A DNA stretch of 10,372 bases from Ignavibacteria bacterium UBA4661 (GCA_002405405.1 DHLT01000093.1:1-10372), one strand, 5' to 3'; counted from the stretch's first letter, positions 1-7,370 are shown. Notes: a model not told the origin generated them from the letters alone. Numbers and translations are program-made.

Positions 1-6
1 AATGTG

Positions 7-28
7 AACAATGATTAGTATCATTGTT
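7..28. repeat. 9-bp perfect inverted repeat with 4-nt loop, upstream of dnaA
   Basis: AACAATGAT at 7-15 is the exact reverse complement of ATCATTGTT at 20-28, with the loop TAGT between them. No T tract follows, so it does not look like an intrinsic terminator on the plus strand. It could be an operator, or a transcript end belonging to a gene left of the window. A one-mismatch DnaA-box-like 9-mer (TGTGAACAA, reverse TTGTTCACA) overlaps its left edge at 3-11. The function is unknown. Confidence 0.5.
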
Positions 29-86
29 GTGTTCGAGAATATAGCCCTCTCTTTTCTCTCTCTACAATCGAAAGAAAATACAATGC

Positions 87-128
87 GCGAAGCATGGTCC
101 ATCATGCTTTGCGGGGCTTTACCGCCCC
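87..128 (+). repeat. Two abutting hairpins in the dnaA leader
   Basis: The first hairpin pairs 87-96 (GCGAAGCATG) with 103-112 (CATGCTTTGC): ten pairs, one of them G-U, around a 6-nt loop. The second begins at the next base and pairs 113-117 (GGGGC) with 124-128 (GCCCC) around TTTACC. The two stems directly abut and could stack coaxially. There is no T tract, so neither is a standard terminator. They lie about 85 nt before the dnaA start and might form a structured leader, if the transcript begins upstream of them. Only the pairing is visible; the role is inferred. Confidence 0.45.
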
Positions 129-164
129 TATAGTTCTCGTTCGCACAAAGCTGTGGCGACACAC

Positions 165-194
165 TTTGCCCGACTAACAGAGTTTTTACGTGTA
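165..194 (+). promoter_or_regulatory. Weak candidate dnaA promoter (Bacteroidota type)
   Basis: TTTG at 165-168 is followed after 18 nt by TACGTGTA at 187-194. The Bacteroidota consensus is TTTG, about 19 nt, then TANNTTTG, and this -7 element has two mismatches to it. Transcription would start near 200, giving a very short leader before the ATG at 215. If this is the real promoter, the tandem hairpins at 87-128 would lie outside the transcript. The match is weak and could be chance. Confidence 0.2.
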
Positions 195-214
195 TTTTTT
201 ATTTGTTGTTGTTT

Positions 215-1762
215 ATGCCAAATGTTCCGATTGAGTTCCCCGACAATCTGAACGAACGTGAGTTTGATTCGTCTCTTCCCGCGCTTGAGCATGGTGCTGT
301 GCCTGATTTATTTTCTGTACAGCAACCGGTTCCTTTCGCGTCTTCTATTCCCGACACTGATTTGCACACGCTGTGGGGGCATTGCTTGCGAATTATTCGT
401 GATAATGTCGATGAAAGCGTGTACACAGCATGGTTCAGTAGTATCATCCCTCTGCGCTGGGCGGAAAATGAACTAACGGTGCAAGTACCGAGTCAGTTTT
501 TTTATGAGTGGCTTGAGGAGCACTACTATACGCTTATTCAGCGCACTTTGTCACAAATTTTTGGTGCAAAAGCTCGCTTAAAATATCAAGTCGTTGTTGA
601 TAAAAGTTCCTTATCAAGCGAAAAGCGTACCATTCAATTACCGGCATTTCGTCAGCAATCAGCTGCACGGCAGAATGCGTTGCCTTTCGCACCTCCATCT
701 ATCCCGACACCATCGCCACAAAACTTCCCAAATGGCTTAAATCCACGGTACACGTTTGATAACTTTATTCGTGGCGAGAGCAACCAGCTTGCGGCAGCGG
801 CAGCATTTGCTATTGCAAATCAGCCGGGAGGAACGAAGTATAATCCACTTGTTGTGTATGGCGATACGGGGTTAGGTAAGACGCATTTAGTGCAAGCGAT
901 CGGTAATCATGTCGTACGGCACCATCGCAGTATGCGTGTCATGTATACTAATAGCGAGCGCTTTACGATGGAATATGTTCAGGCAGTACAGCACAACAAA
1001 CTCAATGAATTCACTGCCTTTTATCGTAGTATCGATGTATTGATTGTTGATGATATTCAATTTTTCAGTGGCAAGGAAAAGACACAAGATAATTTCTTCC
1101 ATACGTTTAATGCATTACACCAAGCTGGTAAACAAATCATTCTAACAAGCGACAAATCGCCCAAAGATTTGCATGGTGTGGATGAGCGATTGATCTCACG
1201 TTTTCAGTGGGGGCTGACTACCGATGTTCAAGCACCGGATTTCGAAATGCGCCTTGCTATTCTCAATAAAAAAGCACAGGATGAAGGTATAGAATTACCC
1301 ATTGATGTTCTGGAATATATTGCACGTCATATGCAATCAAGTATTCGTCAGCTTGAAGGATGCTTGGTAAGTTTGCTTGCAAAAGTAACATTAGATGGAC
1401 GCGAACTGACGATTGATCTTGCACGCGAGGTGGTGAGTGGAGTAGCTAGCACCACGCCGCCTAGTGAATTAACAGCAAAGATGATAATTACCGCCGTTTC
1501 AGATTATTTTCGTGTACCCTCTGCTGATATGATCAGTAAATCGCGCAAACATGAAATTGTTGTTGCACGCCAAATGGCGATGTATTTGATGAAAGAGTTG
1601 ATGGAATTATCGCTCAAAAGTATTGGTGCCGAATTTGGTGGACGCGATCATACAACGGTCATCCATTCGTGTCAAACATTAGAAAACTATGTTGATACGA
1701 ATCCTAAAATGCAACAAGCTCTTCAAGAGATCACCAATAAACTTGGTGTGCGTTGGCAATAA
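215..1762 (+). CDS. dnaA: Chromosomal replication initiator protein DnaA
   Basis: DnaA binds DnaA boxes at the origin as an ATP-bound AAA+ protein, melts the DNA and recruits the replicative helicase. The product is 515 aa from the ATG at 215; three in-frame TTG codons from 203 are less likely starts. No Shine-Dalgarno sequence is visible. Domain I (helicase and partner contacts) begins near residue 53 (LWGHCLRII). A Pro-rich linker spans about 130-175. The AAA+ domain III has Walker A GDTGLGKT (216-223), Walker B LIVDD (to D279/D280), sensor 1 around ILTSD (309-313) and the box VII arginine in SRFQWGL (R329). Domain IV carries the box-binding signature GGRDHTTV (475-482). All functional motifs are intact. 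The oddity is about 50 residues before domain I, where most DnaA proteins have only a few. A TTG at 361 would give a conventional 466-aa protein. It converges with the ABC permease gene. Confidence 0.98.
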   Translation: MPNVPIEFPDNLNEREFDSSLPALEHGAVPDLFSVQQPVPFASSIPDTDLHTLWGHCLRIIRDNVDESVYTAWFSSIIPLRWAENELTVQVPSQFFYEWLEEHYYTLIQRTLSQIFGAKARLKYQVVVDKSSLSSEKRTIQLPAFRQQSAARQNALPFAPPSIPTPSPQNFPNGLNPRYTFDNFIRGESNQLAAAAAFAIANQPGGTKYNPLVVYGDTGLGKTHLVQAIGNHVVRHHRSMRVMYTNSERFTMEYVQAVQHNKLNEFTAFYRSIDVLIVDDIQFFSGKEKTQDNFFHTFNALHQAGKQIILTSDKSPKDLHGVDERLISRFQWGLTTDVQAPDFEMRLAILNKKAQDEGIELPIDVLEYIARHMQSSIRQLEGCLVSLLAKVTLDGRELTIDLAREVVSGVASTTPPSELTAKMIITAVSDYFRVPSADMISKSRKHEIVVARQMAMYLMKELMELSLKSIGAEFGGRDHTTVIHSCQTLENYVDTNPKMQQALQEITNKLGVRWQ

Positions 1763-1791
1763 TATCATTCGTCACAACAATGAATGTTTAT

Positions 1792-2538
1792 CTATCGATT
1801 TCTTAGTAACATTTCGCTCCAGGCAATGGAGCGATTGATGAGGACACCGAGGAGACCGGTGGTGATAAGCAAAGAATAAAGTTCGGCAGTGTTATACAGT
1901 TGTTGTGCCATGACAATTCGGTAGCCAATGCCGGCTGTCGTGCCAATAAACATTTCCGTAACGATACCGACAACCATGGCAAGCGATGCTGAAATTTTCA
2001 GCCCTGTAAAGATTGCAGGCAATGCCTCTGGCAGAATAACATGACGAAAGAGCAGCCACCTACGTACACCAAATATGCGCATTGCAGTGCGCCGTATTGG
2101 CGAAGCAGAATGCACGCCGTGCATAACATTGACGAGAAGCGTCAGTCCTGATGAATACGCAATGAGTGCTATTTTTGAGAGATCACCAATGCCCAAAAAA
2201 ATGATACATAGAGGGAAAAGTGCTGTTGCAGGAATTGTTCTGAAAAATTCAGTGGGTCCCTGCAAAAGTACATACAAACGGGAGTGTAAACCCATCGCAA
2301 AGCCAAGTGGAATTGCTATGCTCGATGCTATACCGAGTCCTGCGCTAACACGAAATAATGTTTGTGTTATATCATGAAAGAGCGAGCCATCAAGAATAAT
2401 TCGCCACCATGCTTGTATGACTGCACTCGGTGGGGGTAGAAAAATTGGCGAAACAAAAGAAATAGTTGTACAGAGCCACCATACACCAAGAAGAATAATA
2501 AATCCTACTGATGCAAAAAGCCTCGATGATGAAGACAT
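1792..2538 (-). CDS. ABC transporter permease, SsuC/TauC/ThiX-like
   Basis: This is an inner-membrane permease subunit of a binding-protein-dependent importer, 248 aa from the ATG at 2538, about the family length. Its features match the nitrate/sulfonate/taurine/HMP-type family. There is an N-terminal helix (about 10-28), then FLPPPSAVIQAWW, the conserved FRTIPATALFPL stretch (99-110) with GIGDLSKIALI, and an EAA loop near 167-185 (LPEALPAIFTGLKISASL) that docks on the ATPase. Several hydrophobic helices follow to the C-terminus. An upstream in-frame ATG at 2559 would overlap the ATPase gene by 11 bp, and a longer frame runs to 2604. The 2538 start is preferred because the protein then begins right before the first helix. 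It is the last gene of the cobT-ATPase-permease operon. The substrate cannot be read from the sequence: this family covers sulfonates, taurine, pyrimidines, riboflavin precursors and others. Confidence 0.9.
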   Translation of the reverse strand: MSSSSRLFASVGFIILLGVWWLCTTISFVSPIFLPPPSAVIQAWWRIILDGSLFHDITQTLFRVSAGLGIASSIAIPLGFAMGLHSRLYVLLQGPTEFFRTIPATALFPLCIIFLGIGDLSKIALIAYSSGLTLLVNVMHGVHSASPIRRTAMRIFGVRRWLLFRHVILPEALPAIFTGLKISASLAMVVGIVTEMFIGTTAGIGYRIVMAQQLYNTAELYSLLITTGLLGVLINRSIAWSEMLLRNR

Positions 2539-2548
2539 AATATGGTTC

Positions 2549-3355
2549 TTAGGAATCATGATGAACTTGCGCGTATTCGTATTCAAGATGTGTGAGAAGT
2601 ACACTGCGTAAGGTAGTAAATGCCGGATCAGTTAATAGGTGTGGTGAGCGCGGACGCGGAAGAGTAACGCTAAGTTGTTGGGCAATAGTTGCCGGCGCTC
2701 GCGACAACAAAAGTACACGGTCAGCAAGCAAGAGTGCATTATCAGGATTATGCGAAATACACAATGCGATCATGGCATGAGTGCGTATATATTCTTGCCA
2801 CAACTGCAAAAGTGTAGTTTCGATATTCCGCGATGTCATATAGTCGAGTGCGCTAAACGGTTCATCGAGGAGAAGTAGGTCGGGCTCAACAATCAACGCA
2901 CGACAAATAGCCGCTAACTGTTTTTGACCACCGGACAGAGATGAAAAAGTACGATGTGCTAAAGCCGTAATACCGGCAAGTGAGAAAATTTTGTCAATCG
3001 CATTTGCTCTGTACATTTGGGACATATATCGATTTTCACCTGCATGAGCCCTTGCTTGTAAGACAAGATCAAGATTATCATATACACTGTGCCATGGCAA
3101 CATGCTTTCATCATAATTCTGAAATACCATGCCTATACGTGGAGGATTCCCATGCGATGTAGTAGCGCGGAGAGTGCCTGATGTTGGCGATTGTAATCCT
3201 GCAACAATGTTGAGTAGGGTACTTTTACCTGCACCATTGGGTCCGAAAATGGTAATGAATTCTCCTTGTTGTGCTGAAAAAGAAACTGTGTGAAGAATCT
3301 TTATAGTACCGACTGATACGGATAGATTTTCTAGATCAAGAGAAGTAATCGACAT
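2549..3355 (-). CDS. ABC transporter ATP-binding protein, SsuB/TauB/ThiZ-like
   Basis: This is the cytoplasmic ATPase that powers the permease encoded downstream; the product is 268 aa. All nucleotide-binding motifs are present in order: Walker A GPNGAGKST (38-46), Q-loop glutamine Q79 in MVFQNYDESMLPW, ABC signature LSGGQKQ (140-146), Walker B LLLLDEPFSALD (160-171) and H-loop SH (H202). The LPW after the Q-loop and the LLLADRVLLLS segment (208-218) are typical of the SsuB/TauB group of organic-anion and pyrimidine importers. The H-loop reads CISHNPDNA rather than the usual VTHDxxEA, a mild divergence that keeps the histidine. The ATG lies 2 nt after the cobT stop codon, so translation is probably coupled. 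No substrate-binding protein gene lies next to it. Confidence 0.95.
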   Translation of the reverse strand: MSITSLDLENLSVSVGTIKILHTVSFSAQQGEFITIFGPNGAGKSTLLNIVAGLQSPTSGTLRATTSHGNPPRIGMVFQNYDESMLPWHSVYDNLDLVLQARAHAGENRYMSQMYRANAIDKIFSLAGITALAHRTFSSLSGGQKQLAAICRALIVEPDLLLLDEPFSALDYMTSRNIETTLLQLWQEYIRTHAMIALCISHNPDNALLLADRVLLLSRAPATIAQQLSVTLPRPRSPHLLTDPAFTTLRSVLLTHLEYEYAQVHHDS

Positions 3356-3357
3356 GG

Positions 3358-4395
3358 CTATACTCTTTCGGCGACACCTGCCGAAGAAAAAGTTGCCATT
3401 TCTTCAAGAAAAAGTAAACTTGATTGGAGGAGAGGATATGCAAGTGCGCATCCCGTCCCTTCACCAAGGCGCATATTAAGCTTGAGTAAGGGCTCAACTT
3501 TGAGATGATTGAGAAGCAATTTGTGTCCTTGCTCAACAGATACATGGCAAAAGACACCATAGTCCGTCAGTGATGTATACATAGTCGAAGCAAGTGCAAA
3601 GGCAGATGTAGCAATAAAACCATCAACCAGAACAACCATGCCTAATTCGCCGGCACGAAGCATTGCGCCGCACATCATGGCTATTTCAAAACCACCAAAA
3701 GTCGTTAGAATTTCGATTGGTGAAATCGGCGTGTGAAATCGTGTTGCAGCGTATAGCAATGATAATTTTTTAGCATATTGACCCTCGTCTAATCCGGTAC
3801 CATAGCCTATGCATTCTTCTACTGGGATGCACAAGAGTGCGCTCGTAATTGCACTTGCAGACGATGTATTTCCAATACCCATTTCACCAAAGCCAATGAC
3901 ATTGGTTCCCCGTGCATGAATAGCTGTAACAATCTCTGCACCCTTACGAATTGCTTGATGACATTGCTCAGATGTCATCGCAGATTCATAGACAAAGTTT
4001 TTAGTGCCCAAGCCAATTTTAGCATGAATAATGGGTGTTGTTGAAGGGAATTCATGTGCAACACCTGCATCAACAATTGTTACCTCAATGCCATGTTGGC
4101 GTGCAAATACATTGATACCTGCCCCACCCCGAACAAAATTCATGACCATTTGCCATGTAACATCTTGTGGATAGGCGCTTATCCCTTCTAGCTCAATGCC
4201 ATGATCTCCGTCAAAGACGACAATATGAGTTTTGTGCAGCGATTGTGTCAATGTGTTTTGTATCATGCCGAGGCGCAGGGCAAGTGATTCAAGTTCACCA
4301 AGTGCACCGATAGGCTTTGTTTTATCATTGATAATTTTTTGAAGTGCAGGCACTTGTTCGCGCGAAACATGGGGAATAGTAAAATGCGGATTCAT
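3358..4395 (-). CDS. cobT: Nicotinate-nucleotide--dimethylbenzimidazole phosphoribosyltransferase
   Basis: CobT transfers phosphoribose from nicotinate mononucleotide to 5,6-dimethylbenzimidazole or a related base, giving alpha-ribazole phosphate for the lower ligand of cobalamin. From the ATG at 4395 the product is 345 aa, the usual length. The frame stays open to 4476, but that extension is a hydrophobic, AT-rich run with no place in the family, so it is left out. Visible motifs are TKPIGALGELE (27-37), GDHGIELEGISAYPQ (63-77), GGAGINVFARQ (90-100), GEMGIGNTSSASAI (170-183) with E171, and the catalytic loop GEGTGCALA (311-319), where E312 matches the general base (E317 in Salmonella). FDGDHG carries Asp where Ala is common. 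No cobU, cobS or cobC lies beside it. It leads an operon with an ABC ATPase and permease. Confidence 0.96.
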   Translation of the reverse strand: MNPHFTIPHVSREQVPALQKIINDKTKPIGALGELESLALRLGMIQNTLTQSLHKTHIVVFDGDHGIELEGISAYPQDVTWQMVMNFVRGGAGINVFARQHGIEVTIVDAGVAHEFPSTTPIIHAKIGLGTKNFVYESAMTSEQCHQAIRKGAEIVTAIHARGTNVIGFGEMGIGNTSSASAITSALLCIPVEECIGYGTGLDEGQYAKKLSLLYAATRFHTPISPIEILTTFGGFEIAMMCGAMLRAGELGMVVLVDGFIATSAFALASTMYTSLTDYGVFCHVSVEQGHKLLLNHLKVEPLLKLNMRLGEGTGCALAYPLLQSSLLFLEEMATFSSAGVAERV

Positions 4396-4436
4396 ATGAA
4401 TAGAATAAATACGAGAAAGAAACAGCAACGAAAAAA

Positions 4437-4450
4437 CAATAGTACTATTG
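4437..4450. repeat. 14-bp perfect palindrome upstream of cobT
   Basis: CAATAGTACTATTG is its own reverse complement with no spacer. It lies 42 bp upstream of the cobT ATG and overlaps the candidate -7 promoter element, the position expected for a repressor operator. A 7+7 palindrome is expected about once by chance in 10 kb, so the location, rather than the match alone, makes it notable. Confidence 0.45.
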
Positions 4451-4468
4451 CATAAAAGATACAGCAAA
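4437..4468 (-). promoter_or_regulatory. Candidate promoter of the cobT-ABC operon
   Basis: On the minus strand TTTG (4468-4465) is followed after 20 nt by TACTATTG (4444-4437). The Bacteroidota primary sigma factor consensus is TTTG, about 19 nt, TANNTTTG, so there is one mismatch in the -7 element and one extra base of spacing. The start site would fall near 4430, leaving a leader of about 35 nt before the ATG at 4395. That leaves no room for a cobalamin riboswitch. The -7 element is half of the 14-bp palindrome. Confidence 0.4.
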
Positions 4469-4650
4469 ATACGCACAAGTAATTCTCGAATAAAAAATCA
4501 TTGGAATTAGTAATATACTCTTTGCATCAATTCTTGTAGTTTGACTTATTAAGATGTATAGGGAAACAAAGAAGATGTTTATGAGACAATGTTCAAGTAT
4601 GAGAATATTGTGTTGCCTGTATGTCATTTTCGAGTTTATAGATTCTGCCT

Positions 4651-6186
4651 ATGAAAAAACGGTTTCTTCTGTCTTTTTTTGTTCTTACGATCTGTTGGTG
4701 CAATAGCTTCACGGTAACGCTCATGGCACAATGGTTGGTGCAATCTGTTCCGGAATTGGACGGACGGTCTATTACCGCGCTTGCCGAAGTGTCTTGTGGT
4801 GGTAATCGGCAACTTTTGATTGGAACAAATGAGGGTTTATTCGTCGATTACACCGGTCGTGGTATCGGTGGGCAGTGGATTACAGCAAATATAGGTCTTC
4901 CGACATCCGGGGGGCGTGCTCTTCCTATTCGCGAAATTGTTATCAAGGATTCATTGGTTCTTGCCTCGGTAGAGAATCAAGGGATCTATGTTGCATTGTT
5001 GAGTAATACTGTACAACCACTGTGCCGTCTTACGTCGTGGGTACGATTAGGTGCAAATACTCCCACTCGAGTCAATGATATTGTTGTTGCTTCTGGTAAC
5101 CGAGTCTACGCCGCTACTTCGCAGGGAGTATGGTTGTTGCAGCCTCGTCTTTCAACAAATGGGACACTGACGCAAGATGCAACGAATGCCTCACTCAATA
5201 CATGGCGGAATCTCGACGCTTCGCTTACAGATGAAGTCAATATGCTTGCCATTCGCGAAAATTTAGAGTTACTTGCGGGTACACGATTTAATGGTGTTAT
5301 GACCTATTCCCTAACTTGCCCTACGACCGCGACATGTACATTTACCCGTACAAGCTCTACTGCACCGATGAACCGACTCACGATAACACATGTGCAGAAT
5401 ATTCGCCTTGATACGATATTCCGACAAGTAAACAATTTTTTTGTTCCCTGTGTAGGAGCCATTATGGCAAACACGAGCACAGATAATCTCTATTTTGCAC
5501 CGATTTCATCGAATGCCACTGTTAACCTCAATGCATGGATTAATATTACGCCGGCACAGACTAATCCCCGCTTTACACAAAAGATTAACACCATTATGTC
5601 AGGGAGTTTTCCGGGCTTATCAAATGCTTTGATAGTTGGCACAGAATTGGGAGGTGTATTAGTATCGGACGATTGCGGAAGAACATGGCGCGAAATGAAC
5701 ATGGGTTTAGCGACATCGCCGGGGGGGCTAACAGGGCTTGCCGGGTCTGATGTTCGTACGCTCAATGTTATCCGCGATACATTGCTGGTTGCAGGTGCAT
5801 ATAATACGTTGGCAATCGTAGGTGGTGCAATGGCGCAGTTGCCGACACGTTCGGCGAGTCGTACAATAACAAGTGTGCGAACGTCGCAAAGCAAAGTTTC
5901 TTCGCAAATCGCCGATACTACGGGCGACGGCTCTTTGTTAAATGTTGTATCAATTCCGGGTACAGATCGCATCAAAGTATTTGTTCGTGTACCAAAATCA
6001 CAAACGATTACGCTGACGGTGTTCAGTATGCTGGCAACGAAAGTACGAGATCTTTTTACCGGTACAGCGCAAGCAGGTATGAATGAATTTGAATTTGATC
6101 TTACTTCGCTTGCCAATGGTGCGTATTTCTGTCGCGTGTCCGGTGCTACAATAAATAAAAGCCAACGATTTATGCTCGTGCACTAA
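4651..6186 (+). CDS. Secreted propeller-like protein with T9SS sorting tail
   Basis: This is a predicted exported protein of 511 aa. A signal peptide covers residues 1-26 (KKR, hydrophobic core, cleavage likely after LMA). The body has recurring blade-like units: LLIGTNEGLFV (55-65), VYAATSQGVWLLQ (152-164), LLAGTRFNGV (207-216) and ALIVGTELGGVLVSDD (326-341). The last leads into one Asp-box, SDDCGRTW (339-346), typical of sialidase/BNR or Ycf48-type beta-propellers. The C-terminal ~85 residues resemble a type IX secretion type A sorting domain: ITLTVFSMLATKVRDL, then LTSLANGAYFCRVSG and a basic-hydrophobic end, although the usual N-terminal PNP motif is missing. It would be exported by Sec and then by T9SS to the cell surface or medium. 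No catalytic residues of a known enzyme were recognised, so the function is unknown; ligand binding or adhesion is possible. A PorV-like gene follows. Confidence 0.8.
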   Translation: MKKRFLLSFFVLTICWCNSFTVTLMAQWLVQSVPELDGRSITALAEVSCGGNRQLLIGTNEGLFVDYTGRGIGGQWITANIGLPTSGGRALPIREIVIKDSLVLASVENQGIYVALLSNTVQPLCRLTSWVRLGANTPTRVNDIVVASGNRVYAATSQGVWLLQPRLSTNGTLTQDATNASLNTWRNLDASLTDEVNMLAIRENLELLAGTRFNGVMTYSLTCPTTATCTFTRTSSTAPMNRLTITHVQNIRLDTIFRQVNNFFVPCVGAIMANTSTDNLYFAPISSNATVNLNAWINITPAQTNPRFTQKINTIMSGSFPGLSNALIVGTELGGVLVSDDCGRTWREMNMGLATSPGGLTGLAGSDVRTLNVIRDTLLVAGAYNTLAIVGGAMAQLPTRSASRTITSVRTSQSKVSSQIADTTGDGSLLNVVSIPGTDRIKVFVRVPKSQTITLTVFSMLATKVRDLFTGTAQAGMNEFEFDLTSLANGAYFCRVSGATINKSQRFMLVH

Positions 6187-6230
6187 GCTCGCATAAATTC
6201 ATGCTTTCACTCTGTTATGGTTATTGCTTC

Positions 6231-7286
6231 ATGATCGTATATCGATCCATAGTACGAATTGTGGTTACCATTATTCTGCTTTCCATAGGCGGAATAGTAC
6301 TGCGTGCACAGCAAATTGACGGAGGTTTGCCCGGTGCTTTTTTGTCGCGTCCTATTGGTGTTCGTGCTCTTGGTTTGGGTGGTGTATACACAGCGATGGG
6401 CAATGAATCCGGTGCATTGTGGTATAACCCCTCTTCGCTCATGGCACTGACTGATCGACCGCAACTTTCGTTTGGCTCTTCTGTGCTTGGTTTGGGGCGT
6501 ACACAAAATGTGATCAGCTATGGACAAACACTAGAAGATGGACAAATCGGCATTGGTGGTACAATCAATCATATGCGACTTGGTACTGCGTTAGGGCGTG
6601 ATCAACAGGGTACGATCACGGGTGAATTCACTAATGATATGTTTGCGATTCAGGGCGGTGTTGCCGCAAAGTACGGTATCAGTTCCTTTGGCGTATCGCT
6701 GAAATATATCAATAACACCTTGTCAGGACTTAATCTTGGTGGGTCAGGATATGGGATTGACGTTGGGATGCGCTTCGATATCGAAGAAGTTGTTACTGTC
6801 GGTGTATCTGCACAGAATATTCTTGGCAGTATGTCGTGGAATAGTGTATCAGAAACATTGCCTTATGTGATTCGGCTTGGCGTAGCCACAGAGTTTTTAC
6901 TTGAAGAGAATGCTGTGGATCCCGAACCTCCGGCATCTTCACTTCCTTTTAGTGGTGGTGTCAGTATTCCGCGTTATTATCCTGACGATTATGTGTCGCT
7001 GGGAATGGAAATGTCATTTATGCGTGGTGATGCCATTCCTACGCTGAAAGTTGCTGCAGAATTTTTCTTTATGGATATGGTCGCAGTGCGTGGAAGTGTA
7101 CCAAATGTATCTCAAGATTTTTTGAAGCCTTCATTTTTTAATACCAACCAATTTGGTGCAGGTATCGCTTTCCGCCCGCGTTTGGATCAAGAACCATTTG
7201 CTTTTCAAATTGACTATGCCGTATCACGCGATCGCGTAAATACAACGGGTATTGCTCATCATCTTTCGGTGTCTGTACAGTTTTGA
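6231..7286 (+). CDS. PorV/PorQ-family outer-membrane protein
   Basis: This is a predicted beta-barrel protein of the outer membrane, 351 aa from the ATG at 6231. An ATG at 6201 is in frame but would put ten residues before a normal signal peptide. The signal peptide runs to about residue 26 (IVLRA/QQ). The mature N-terminus has the family hallmark: GAFLSRPIGVRALGLGGVYT (35-54), then an AMGNESGALWYNPSSL segment, as in PorV, PorQ and the FadL-like barrels. Alternating glycine- and aromatic-rich strands follow. An acidic, Pro-rich stretch around 225-255 may be a surface loop. The protein ends in SVSVQF, a terminal aromatic residue fitting a BAM-targeting signal. It starts 44 bp after the putative T9SS cargo gene, so the two are probably co-transcribed. 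PorV shuttles T9SS cargo to the attachment complex; whether this paralogue does so is inference. Confidence 0.8.
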   Translation: MIVYRSIVRIVVTIILLSIGGIVLRAQQIDGGLPGAFLSRPIGVRALGLGGVYTAMGNESGALWYNPSSLMALTDRPQLSFGSSVLGLGRTQNVISYGQTLEDGQIGIGGTINHMRLGTALGRDQQGTITGEFTNDMFAIQGGVAAKYGISSFGVSLKYINNTLSGLNLGGSGYGIDVGMRFDIEEVVTVGVSAQNILGSMSWNSVSETLPYVIRLGVATEFLLEENAVDPEPPASSLPFSGGVSIPRYYPDDYVSLGMEMSFMRGDAIPTLKVAAEFFFMDMVAVRGSVPNVSQDFLKPSFFNTNQFGAGIAFRPRLDQEPFAFQIDYAVSRDRVNTTGIAHHLSVSVQF

Positions 7287-7370
7287 CCTGAGGGGTATTT
7301 TGTGAGTACTCTTTGGTTGCATAATCCTAAGTACCATGCCTTGTACCGAATCATAGTTATCCAAAAAATC

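Noticed and set aside
45..63. 19-nt pure pyrimidine tract upstream of dnaA
   Set aside because: It is low-complexity sequence with no pairing partner or known role that could be supported.
1..214. Chromosomal origin next to dnaA
   Set aside because: Only one DnaA-box-like 9-mer with a mismatch is visible (3-11), with no cluster and no clear AT-rich unwinding element. The origin could still lie left of the window.
4396..4476. N-terminal extension of CobT that looks like a signal peptide
   Set aside because: CobT is cytoplasmic and the family N-terminus aligns from the ATG at 4395. The extension is AT-rich intergenic DNA that overlaps the candidate promoter.
4613..4642. Sigma-70-like promoter (TTGCCT ... 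TATAGA) before the propeller gene
   Set aside because: Both boxes match only 4 of 6 positions, and the start site would sit almost on the ATG. The match is too weak to call.
4396..4650. Cobalamin riboswitch upstream of cobT
   Set aside because: No B12-box-like conserved motif is visible on the minus strand, the region is AT-rich, and the predicted leader is too short.
5490..6116. A 208-codon open frame on the minus strand
   Set aside because: It lies wholly antisense to the propeller-like gene, whose signal peptide, Asp-box and sorting tail are recognisable. The antisense protein shows no motif and a low-complexity Ser/Thr/Val composition.
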